This document shows, in pieces, positions 10,279-21,274 of a stretch of 64,000 nucleotides of DNA (its first letter is position 1; every line of letters starts with the position of its first letter). The position numbers and the translations under genes are program-made. Source of the DNA: Volvariella volvacea V23 (taxonomy: Eukaryota; Basidiomycota; Agaricomycetes; Agaricales; Pluteaceae); NCBI GenBank assembly GCA_000349905.1, contig KB722737.1, positions 767,327 through 831,326 on the forward strand, read 5' to 3'. The notes beneath the pieces are model-generated. The model saw only the letters and a program-made list of their open reading frames with translations. It was not told the origin of the DNA and did no database searches.

Positions 10279-13200
10279 TCAGGCACTGTCCACCTGTTGC
10301 AGGAGTCTCCCCAGCTGGACGATGTGTTTCTCGGCAATGGCCGAAAAATAGAATTCGTGCTCGGCATTATGTGGTCCCACGAGATTGTGTGCAATCTCGT
10401 GTGCCAGCGTAAAGAACCTATTCCGCAAATCATGCGTCCTTCAGCACCACCGTATGGACAGTGGAAGCGAGCACGGCTCTTACCAGGAGATATATGCCTC
10501 GTTGAGCTTCCTAACCGCTACATCTGCGTCATCTGCATGGGAGAAAAGCGATCAGCAAACGAAAATCGGACAGTACGTAATGGGCCGTAAGACGGGATCA
10601 GATACGCACGCCATGCCTCGTAGTAGCGCAAATTCAGGAATATACTCCCGTTGCGGTTGCAAGCAATACGGGTTCCCGTGACGTCGAAGAAGATATGCAG
10701 GCTACTCGTGGGTAGTTTATAGACGTTTGCTAGGTTGATGATGACATGAATGAATCTCGCAAGTTGCATCTCCTTGTCATCCAAGAACGTTTGCTGATTA
10801 GGAACACCTGAAAAGGAAACACGTAGGTGGTACACCCCAGCCCATTCGAAAGATCCGCTAACCTTGCGCAAGGTAAATAGGAAAACCACCCATTGTGCCG
10901 ACACGTATCCAGTCAAATACGCCTTCCGACATGTCACAGCCTTGATCTTGCGTTGCTTCTGCGACGTGCTGGTCATGATCTCGGTTCCTGATGTACGTTC
11001 CGGACTCCTGTCGACAAGCATTAATGGCTGTCTCCACAGTTCGATCTGTTGTCACCGCGTTAATCCCCCGAACAGTCGCGCAGTCGAGTAATGCATACCT
11101 ATTTCACTCAATGGTGTCGGGTGTGGCTTTGTAGGGTCTGGTCCCCTTGAATGGCCGGGAGTGAGCCATGATCCTGGCATACCGGAGGTAGCATCTGGCA
11201 GGGTTGACACCGGTGGTCGGGATGATGGTAAAAACCCTGACAGTTGGTCCTTAAATTTCTGGAGCGGATTGGGCGACGACCGTTGGGGTTGAGGCTCGGG
11301 TGCTGCTGGGGGGGCAAGTGTTGAGGTTGATGTGCTTGCTGTTGTCGGTACTGGTGTGAGGGACCTTGATGCTGGTTGCTCTGTGGCTTGATCTCTCGTG
11401 GTTGCTCCGGTTGAAGGCTTTGAAGACTTTGGAGGAAGAGGAGGGGGAGGGAGCAGTGCCTGAGGTGTCGGTGTTGGTGCCGATATGGGTGCAAGTGCAG
11501 GTACAGGTGTCGGTTCTGGTATTGGTTTTTGGAGGGCTGCTTGAGTCTCGGACAGAAGTTTGGCGTTTTGCGCTTTAACTCTCGCCTCCTCTTGTTCTTG
11601 CTGTCTCAAGATCCGATCAACTGAATGTCAGGACGTCAGCACATTTTATGCGACTCATCAATGGGGATGTTCACCATTATAACCGCGACGTTTGAGGGAT
11701 TTCAGGTCAGTTGTCAGGATGGTGGAAAAAAGTAACGCGTCATTTGTCTTGGGCGAGTCAAACAAGAACTTGTTCAACGACATTGCAACCCTTGGAGGAT
11801 GTATAGGTCAGTTATACGGAGCAGGTATCGGCTATGCCATCACGTACTCATACATATCCAGCTTCCCGCTGTTGGATACCAGCAAGCGAATTCTCCCGTC
11901 ACGATCTCGCTGTGCAACTGCGGAAGCAAGTTCGCTTTTGGACATCCTCAAATCATTGAAATTCAACGACTTGTGAATTGTGATCTTTCCGTACACCTGG
12001 ATCGAGAAGTTCTTATCTGTATTCAGCCAACTAAGGGAAAGCTTGGGTTTGGCGTGTGTATGCTCGTGCAAGAAGAGAGGCAACCGTTGGAGAATCAACC
12101 TTCTCAAGGTTTGCGGGATTTGAGAGTTCGTGATTTCGGTGATGACTTCATGATCTTCACGGACGCAATGACTTAATCGCCGTGACCCTAGTTTCATATA
12201 AAACTCTACTCTCATTCACGTCGATCAGCAATCATTCTTCTTGCGCAAGGTTATACATACCTTCTAATTGGTCTTCTTGAGGTGCAATGAACAACCTCTC
12301 TCCAAAGACTTGCAGAGCATGGGTATCATCCGCAACAACAATCTGATCCGCTTTCCTCAGATCGTATTGAAATTCCCAGTCGTCCTCCTCGTCATCATAG
12401 TAATCATCGTCACGGTTTATAGGTTTCTTCTTCTCGTTATAGGCATGATCATTGACGGCCTTTGGCTGCCGCCGGGTACCAAGCAAGATAGGCGCTCTCT
12501 TCATTCTCATCAACGTCATACTAGTTATGCTGTTGACGTTAAAGGCAAGATTCCTTAGCTCATTCAGGAAACTACACAGCTAACGAGTTAGTGTGACTAC
12601 ATCAGGGAAGTAATAGAAGCTCACTTGGCTGGTCCTTCAGCGAGTTTGTAGAAATTAACTGGATCAGAAATCAAAATCTTCGCTATCTCTTCAACACTGG
12701 GCTCCGGTTTTGTACCACACGCGCTCAGGAAGCTATTTGCTGGACCACCAAAGTCGACAAAGACGAAGAGCTTGGAACGGAAATTGTCCTTTCCTCGGCC
12801 TCCAAAGTAACATTGCGTAGGTGTAAGCCAGCGTAATCCATTGGTGTCCTTGACCGGAACAATTTGCATTTTGCCGAGGACCTCCTTCTCAGCCGGCTTG
12901 AAATCTGAACCACATAGTGAGACAGGATTACAGCAAACTTCCTATTAAACGACTCACCAATGCGACCAGCTAGTATTTCAAACCAGATCTTTCCCTGCTC
13001 CTCCGACTTTGGTGCGCAATCACGCAGGAACGCAACTAATTTTGAAGACGAAGGATTATGAGGCAACTTTAGCTTTGCAGCGGCATCTAGCGGAAGATCC
13101 GGATGGACGACTAAAAATCCAAACTCCTTCCATTCCTTGCTGGCATACACCTGTTTTCGCCTTAATGTGAATGGCATGAAAAGCGAGCATGAGATCGATA

Positions 13201-16200
13201 ATACCTCAAGAGGTGTTCCTCTGACCAGTTTACCTTCTTTAAGGGCTGGAACGAACGCCTTTTGGGCGAATTGGCCAGGGTCATAATTTGGGTAGCGGGT
13301 ATTCATGTGCTCTAATAGGTTGTTTAGTGCAAGCGTAGAAATCTTGTTGCCGTTATTAAGATGAGTGAACTCGCACAGAGAACGAATATGCTTACATTTG
13401 TATCGGGATTGGTGCATAGCCCAATTAGTGTCTCCAAAGAAGGATGCCGCTGCAACCCAAGCTCGAACAAGAATCTAGCTACAAATTCAAGCAAGGTGTG
13501 TTAGTAGGGTACTTTCCATACAGTCGACGCGCCTTACCTTCATCCGAGTTCGGTTTCCATTTGTGCTGTGTTCCCCAATCAATCACTGGAAGTCCCAATT
13601 GTTTGTGGATATCGATGGGTTCGTACAGCTGATTTGCTCTATACCGCGAAGGTCGTTGACCAGGCGCAACATTTTCTCCTTCCTTAGAAAATGCAGTTGT
13701 CATCTTCAACTTAGACCATTCCTCTTGATTAAGGTTATCTTTAACCGAAGCGAGGTATTTTGCCAAATCTGCAACTGTCCATTCGTTTGTTTTGACCATC
13801 CTGTTCAATACGATTGGATAAGGCTATTTCCCGAACAAGGAGGAAATACATACCGATTGAAAACTAATTGAAGTTCAACATGCTTGCGTACGCCCAATGT
13901 TTCCAGTAAGGTGGCCAGATTTCCCTTAACGTTATGTCCAGAAGGCAACGTAACCACAGGCAGATCGCTAAATATATTGACATTGGGGAAGTAAGATTGG
14001 TCGGGAGTCTTCATTCCCGTCGAGGTAGGTATGCAAGGCATATTGGCTAACAACGAGACCAGTCGATCCTTCTCCGTCTTCTTCAACGAAGTGAATGCTT
14101 GAGCCAATATGCTGAGAACGCGCTCCGCCCATTTCGGAGAAAGCGTAATGTCGTGTTCCGGACCACGGCCAATAACCAATGGGCTACATAGATGGGCAAG
14201 CCAATCCAGAATGGAGAGTTCTTCCCAGCCAAAGGACGAATTGAGGACCTCGGCTTGGAATGAATTGCTAATGGAAGGCGGCAGAAGGTGCGGTGGCAAT
14301 GGACCATCCTGAGGAATACGGCTCCCTTTGCGATTAAGGAAAGTTCTGATACTGCTCAAAGGTATAACACGTTCGTTCTTGCCCTCTTTGTCAGCAGTCG
14401 TAAGTAAAGCAGCATCAAGAAGTTGTGTCCGAATATGGTAAAGAGGGACATGAGTATCTTGACTCCAGGTCTTGACCCACCACTCCAGACAAGCGATCAT
14501 TTCAGCTTCGTTCAGCGGTCTTGACCTAAGCTCTTTCAAAACATCATCAAAGGATATCGACCTTAGCAAACCCCGGCCTTGTAGTGATTTGATCATCCGA
14601 TCTGCCCCGTTCTTGACCTCTTCAGGAATGACAGGTAATCGCTTCAAGAAGCCCTTGTAGAGTGGATCCGGAAGGCGAACATCATCAATGTTGCGTACTC
14701 CGACGCTGGAGATAATGAGCAAACCGGCCCGATTACCAGAGGTGAAGAACGCTTCCTCCATCAGTTGGGACACGTCTGATGACGGCGTGGATGGATGGAA
14801 GGTGAAGAACTTCAAAGAGTGTAAAGCCCGGTGTTGCAACCACTTTCGTAGTTCTTGATTCTGTTCCGAGTCGGGGTCCTTGGAGAGTGCACCCTTCCAC
14901 ATCTCGGCGATATTCTCGAGCTCCAGCTGGTAAGCGCAGCGTGACAGGAATCCTCCAATGTAAAGCAGTTCACGATTCCAGACTTAATCCTTGGGTCAAC
15001 TAGAAAGCCACATGCATTCACTGGAATACTTACTCGCAACGTTGCGGTCCCTATTCGATCATTAGTGAACGGTAGTTTGAACATTGCAATTGTGAACGTA
15101 CATGAGATCAATAGACTCCCTTTCTACTGTCGGAATAAACCTCGTGGCCATGTGCCCACCAAGACCAGTGGTCTGCCCTGTAGCGTGACCCTAAATACTG
15201 GGTGAGTCCTCCCGATAATACTCTGTACATGCTCATGCTTACAATGAAGATACGCGTTGAACCCGTCCTAGAAATGGTTAGGGTCATATAACCACTATTA
15301 TCACAGCGCCTCACCCTTCAAGATCAGCTCTCAGTCCTTGGAATATACTTCCAGTAGCGTGGGGTTGTTGCGCGTCTTCCTTCTTGCTCGCATCAAATTC
15401 ATCCTTCGCAGTCTAGTGATATTGTGTGTTCAGCATGAAGGGCCAGTACCAGTTGATGAACACTCACGTATATTAATTCATACTTCAGCTTTGAAGGCGG
15501 ATTCTTCTTGGTTGATCGATGCAGCTCGGCTGCAATCTTCTTGTCTAGTCTAACTTCTACATCTGCCATGAACACCGAAAGCGTGATGCTAGTCTCATTT
15601 ATCTTCATGGGATCCACTTTGGGCGGTGGTGGTTCGACAGCTTGAGGTTGAGGTGCCCGTTGTGTCCCCGAGTTACTGCTCATAATAGAAGAGAACAACG
15701 AAGAAAAAAATCCACTTCCTCCGCCAGACGTAGACTTCTCGTTCTGCTGAATCGTTGGTCGCTTCTTCTCAGATCCGAAGGAGTAGACCCATTGCATTAC
15801 TTCCGCCCTAATAATAAGGGCTATATATGCCCTGTGAGGTATGATAAGAAGCGAGAAAAGCACAACCACATACGCTTTGAATGCACTTTCTTCGCAGTCA
15901 TGTACCTTGCCGGAGTGGCACTCTGTAAACCTTTTGGGATGGACAATTCCTTTGGATGACCAGTGCTTTTCGTCAACCTCGTCAACCTCTTATCATCGAA
16001 GTACACGCTGACTTCATTAAGATGGGTCATGAAGGTGATGGATGAGGCCAAGAAGCGAGTAAAGTCAAATGGTGTGGGTATAGGTGCTGGTTCACGAAGC
16101 ATCATCTCGAACGAAGTCCATGAGCTTGGTGTATCACTCTTCGGAAGGTCCCCACGACGAGCGAAAAGCTGCGAAACGGAGGTGAATTGGCGTCAATCAT

Positions 16201-17113
16201 GATCCGTCGATGTTCGTACCTGATCCTTTTTGTCCTTCCAATAGAAGCCCATCCAGTGCTCTAAATTTTGATGTTAGACAGCACAAGCACAGAGCATCGA
16301 CCCACCTCCAGAGGTAACAAAGGGCTCCTCGGTGACAGAGAATAAGCTATAAAAGCCTAGAAACCGATTGTGAGTTCCTTTACTTCTGCCACGACTGGGG
16401 GGACCACTAACCAACACCAAAGGCTCCAATCTTCTCCTCATCAGGATTTCCTTCAGCTGTTGAAGGTTTGTTAAGGCTCAGAGCGGTAGACTAGTGCAAC
16501 AGACCACCCACCAATCTTCTTCAATCTATTCCAATCCTCATCTCTAAATAGTATACCATTGTTCTTGAATGTCCATTGATGTACCTATACGACTGCGGTC
16601 AGCCCTTTGCCCGAGCGCCTACGCAAGAAATCGTACCCACCGGAGTGACCTTCAAATCTGGTAGCGTAGAATCCTGGGCATGGTCTATAACTGCTGATTG
16701 TGAATGCTGAGACCGGTGTCGTCCATTTCCCCGTTCCCCATGGGCTCTTGTATGCCTATCACTAGCCCCACTAGGTCCATCACCCGTAACTCCATATGCA
16801 TACTCGCCACTCCTCCTCTTCAGCTCCTCCAATTCCTTCTCTCTTTTCTTCCTTTCCAAATATTTCTTGGTCTCAAACCTGATCTGTACGGCTTGAGACT
16901 GTGCGTCATCTGAATTCTGCAGCAACTCTCGAAAGACGGTGAACTCCCCAGAGTAGCGTGCGAGAACTTTGTCGATCAATGCTCGTTGATTGACTTCTAC
17001 AGTTTCATCGTGTCCTGTAGCCCACTTTTTACGTTCCGTTTAGTCAGGACTGATCGTGATAGAGAGTTGATGAGAGATACGAAACTCACTAATGCATCTC
17101 GTGAAGTTGCCAT
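10279..17113 (-). CDS. DUF3684 giant protein: HSP90-like ATPase N-terminus and HEIAH zinc-peptidase-like C-terminus
   Basis: ATG is at 17113. A 24-nt first exon (17113-17090, MATSRDAL) joins in phase 0 to 17024 onward, giving WATGHDETVEVNQRALIDKV. The GHKL/HSP90-type ATP site follows: FRELLQNSDDA (ATP and Mg-binding Asn/Asp), then in later exons DEEKIGAFGVGFYSLFSV (glycine box), with further conserved phrases such as TTGLGGHMATRFIPTVERES. This matches the sacsin-like N-terminus of fungal DUF3684 proteins. A long middle region follows, then a proline-rich linker at about 11500-11130. The C-terminal part has RIACNRNGSIFLNLRYYEAW and FFTLAHEIAHNLVGPHNAEH. The HEIAH motif (10401-10387) with following His/Glu resembles zinc metallopeptidases. 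The stop is TGA at 10279-10281. There are many introns. The biological role is unknown; chaperone-like or substrate-processing activity is inference. Confidence 0.85.
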
Positions 17114-18444
17114 GCCACTTAGTATGTCTTACGGTGGAAAGACGAGCTGTTATGGTGGACAAATTCGGATTCCTCAAGCGTAGTTCCAGATATTCGTCAA
17201 AATGCCTTCCCTAACGTATGATTATTGTTCAAGAGTCCGGGTGCGCCGATAAGAGATGGTGGAAGAAAAGAAAAGACCAGCGGTGGCAGTGTCGTTGGTT
17301 GCGCGAGGCCTTGAAGAGTCAGCGTTATTCTAGACGCTGGTGGAATGCGTATGCCCTGGACTTGGTGATGAGAATTACGAAGTCAAACGAGTCAAATGAC
17401 AGTGGATGTGATTTCTATTTGCATGAAGACTGCATGCACGCCAGGTTGGTCGGTTGGCCGCAGTAGCGTCCGAAATGGGACTTGATGGGCGTCAGTCACG
17501 GTTATGGGGTACATAAGTAAGGGCTGAATTAGACTTTGCCGATGCCATGTGCACTACGTAGAGTGGCCACAAGCAAGTCCGTGTCCCAATTTTAAACAAC
17601 ATCGAAAGAATACACCCCTTTAGCATCCTTATGGCACACTACACCGTAAATACACAATGCGATTGCTCCACTACAGCGAGCGAACTTGAAGCTCTCAAAC
17701 TCTGAGCTGAACAAGGACAACCCAACATATTCCCCCATTCCAAAACTTGCCTTGTTCCGCCCATGTATATCACCTAGAACGACTCGTATCACCCCTTCTT
17801 GGGTTCAAATACCTGAGCACGATAGCTTTAGGTCAAAGGGCAAACACATCTACGACTGCCGTGACGGGCTAGCCATGGACATAGGCCGCAATCACGTGAT
17901 GGTAACGCCCTCTACCGTCAGGTCGATGCAATGCAATGAAGTGCATACTACTCGTACTGTAATCCGTCTTAGTATTTTATTGGAGGCGTAAAGCTTCTCG
18001 CTTAAGAGAGACGACGATGTTGTTTCATAATCTTCATTAGGAGTCCTTTTTCGTATCCACAAAAATCCGTGTTTCAAGGATCAGGAGAGTACATGATATA
18101 TACTGTATCCTAGTATTCGATATATAGCATGTACACTATATATTACAATATAAGATACCCAACGCTGAACCACCAGAAGTCGAAACAGAAAGCGATTAGA
18201 GGCTACGTATATGAGGAAAGGTTGGTGGGTATCCCAAAAGACAGACAACCAACCTACAGAAACAGATGAAATACGCATAAGTATACAAAGCAAAGAAGAC
18301 ATTAAAATATATGGGTATTAAACCAAAAAAACCTCCAGAACCAGGCAAGCAAAAACCACCATGAACATGAAGAGAGCCAGAAAAAATCAGAACTGAAAGC
18401 ATATTGAGAGAAATCCCAGATCCAAACCATCCTGAGGGCAAAAC
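17114..18444. other. Intergenic, no supported gene
   Basis: This holds the promoter of the DUF3684 gene on its left side and an AT-rich 3' flank of the phosphatase gene on its right (about 18080-18440). Short ORFs here lack domain or splice support. Confidence 0.5.
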
Positions 18445-20992
18445 TCAATCTCCTCCAGGCCAGACCATGACAACCAAGTTCGACAAATCAACCCTCTCCC
18501 CTTTCCCTTCCCTCAGATACTCGACATACTCAACCAAAAACCTAACCTGTTCGTAAGTCTCCACAGCTTTAATACTTCTCCGTTTCCTAACTACTTCAAT
18601 AACCCTTTTTACAAACGACACAACCTCATTGCGTACAGGACACCCCATGGCCACCATGTGCACAAGAGGGTTGTGCGTAGCTGTAGGCTCGGGGTGGGCG
18701 CTAGTGGAGCTGTCATGAGAATTGGGGTCGATGCCGTCACCCTCATTGATCGCACAGTGTGCATTCGTTGTCGACGCGGCTAAGGTCGTCACGCCGACGA
18801 TGGGAATTGTGACGTTAGCCACCCCATTAATGTCGCGAGTATCAAGTTGATTGTGAGTCATAGTACAGGCGGGGGTGGGAGCATCGGAGGCCGTGCATTC
18901 AATGAATGGATTGAGGCTGTCGATGTCGACTTGTTCTGTAGGTTGCTGAGTAGGCACATCCGTGTCCACGATGGCGTTGTAGGGGTCCAACACAAGAGTG
19001 CGTATTTGAGCCGGCTTTGCAAGCTCAGACAAAGCGTTTCGCTGGTCTGCCTCCTTCTCCCCTGATGGAGCCTTCATTGTCCCGCCCACGGTGAGATTAA
19101 CCTCGTGTCGCCGTCCTTCGCGGGCTAACTTATCAAACTCACGGGCGAACTCAGGAGTATGCCTGAAGATGTCGTCTTTATCAATCAGATTGACGAGATC
19201 TTGATCGAGTTCGCCAGCTTCCTCGCTAACCCAGCCGCATAGGCCCAACTTGATCAACCAGCAGCAGGCAATCACGCCAGCCCTACCCACTCCACCTCTA
19301 CAGTGAACGAGTACAGGTGTTCCTCTCAGGGTATACTGTGATATCAGCCTATTGAGGTGGGCGTCTACTAAAGCTGGTGCAGTCGGAGCTAAACCTTCTG
19401 GCATGGGTATTCTGTCAAACATCGCTCAGCCACCAAGCCATTCTCATGATAAGGCCGACGAACCGTAAGACGTCCATTCCCAAGTTCTTAGCAGTCTCTT
19501 GATATTTGGGCCAAGGAGATCCAAGGAATTCAAGCTCCCCATCGTCCAGACAGCTAAGAAGTGAGACTGACATCACTCTCCCACTTCATTTACCACGAAG
19601 CGAAAACCTGACATACCACACAAGACAGCCTACGCCAAGGCCTTTAATTCTTTGTAGATCTGCCTCCAAATCCCTGCAGACGCCTTGACGGCCCTTGACA
19701 GGACCCTGTAATCGTACTGCAGAAAGACACAATCAACACCTATCGTAAATACCCAAGGGAAGACAGGCTTGATTGAATAACCTTTTTTGCCGGGACATGA
19801 CGATAGAAATAAATTCCCAAGTTGGAAAGGCGGGACCGGTGTGGTAGGGCTCGAAGAGTTTGAAGGATACCAAATGTCGTCTCGCTGACTTGGGTAGTGA
19901 AGCAGGGAAAAGGAATTCCAACCATCGTCAAGGGATTTGAAACCCTCTGTTACTGACCTGGTGGAGGATGTCAAGGTTATATAATTAGATCAAACTACCG
20001 AAACTTACGCGCTGTCCAACTGCTCTGCATTTGGGGTGGTACTTATTGTTAAGGGATAGGAGGCTCCCTGAACGGAAGGGGGTTGTTTTTTCGAAGTCAC
20101 ATCGTCACACTGAATGGACCGCGAAAGGATCCATTTTGTTGTATCTGACGGAAGAGGGTGTGCGGCATTTGCAGGGGATTTGGAATTGAAGGGCGGCGAT
20201 CCTAAATCGCTACTTAGGGCAATACGCAGGGCGTCTGCAATAGTTGACCGGCTCGAGAGTTTGGGGCATGCGGATAGGAACTCCTGGGTCACCGGGGGAG
20301 GCGGAGGAGCACGTTTCGTCGGCTTTGAGCTGCGATCCTGACGGTATACTTCCGTAAGTTGGTCGATAGTGAAGGACGGAGGTAAATCGAACACAGTCGG
20401 AGGGGCATTTATAGAAGTGTGATTTGCGGACAGTTGGGACGAAATCAAGGATAGCAGATCCGGTGGGACGATGAAGGATACGCTAGGGGCACATGCGTTA
20501 GGTGATTGGATGATGGGGCACGGCAGATGGGGAAAGACACACTTAAGTGGGTGAGATCTGGACGTCTTGCAGAAATTCTTCTCAGACGCTGAGAAATCTG
20601 GCACTAATGACAGAGGCTCCCCTATGGCTGCCAAGAGCTCTTGCTGAAGGGTTGTGTCTGCTGCGTGCGCGCCGCTGGGGCCCAAGACGACCACACCCTT
20701 GGAGGGAGGACAGTCAGGACGGCTACAGAGCCACCAGGGCTTTGTCGGAGCGGAGCGCAGCTGGCGTTGCTGCAGCTCGTTGAACGTGTCTGGAACATGA
20801 AAAGATAGCGGTGTATATTTAACGGGGCAACCTAATTTTAAGCGGATCAATTGGTGCGGTCAAGCGAGCTGTAACGCCGAGAGCAGACATGAAATGGGTA
20901 CCTTGAGGACCAAACTTTGTGCGATTGTACTCGCTGCGATGGTGCTGGGATGCAAGGAGGGCTAGGTCGGGAAGAAGAAAGGAAACTGGCAT
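18445..20992 (-). CDS. CDKN3/KAP-like dual-specificity phosphatase
   Basis: ATG at 20992 begins MPVSFLLPDLALLASQHHR. Exon 1 joins in phase 1 to an exon reading CPVKYTPLSFHVPDTFNELQ. A long Ser/Pro-rich N-terminal region (to about 20005) comes before the catalytic part. The catalytic part shows a CPGKK turn, then RDLEADLQRIKGLGVGCLVC, then PMPEG, then the P-loop HCRGGVGRAG, whose Cys and Arg are the phosphatase nucleophile and phosphate-binding residues. This order is that of the CDKN3/KAP-type dual-specificity phosphatases. The position that is normally the general-acid Asp appears as Glu (GAA at 19396-19398). After the P-loop the protein continues for over 200 residues of low-complexity sequence. 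Its likely role is protein dephosphorylation; the target is unknown. It is divergently placed to the chitin synthase. Confidence 0.8.
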
Positions 20993-21274
20993 GGAGGAGG
21001 GCCAGGTGGTAAATTAAGCGAGGTGGAGAGGTTGCCACGTGAGGTTGTTGGCAGTAATTGCAGGTTGTTTGACAGCCATACGCTTTCTCATCAGCCTTTA
21101 TCCACTCCCTGCCTTTTTCATCATCATCCCCCTCCCTTCCCTTCTCAGGTCTCCCTTCCCCTCCTCCGACAACGATTCTCCCTCCCCTCCCCTCTCTTAA
21201 CAGCAGGCCTGCCTCAGCTCATCACTCTTTTTTGAGCTCCACCACAATACTCCAACCACAATTCATTCCTTACC
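20993..21274. promoter_or_regulatory. Divergent promoter with CT-rich tract
   Basis: These 282 bp separate the phosphatase and chitin synthase start codons. From about 21110 to 21230 the plus strand is very rich in C and T, a pattern often seen just upstream of transcription starts in filamentous fungi. It probably belongs to the chitin synthase core promoter or 5' UTR. Confidence 0.4.
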
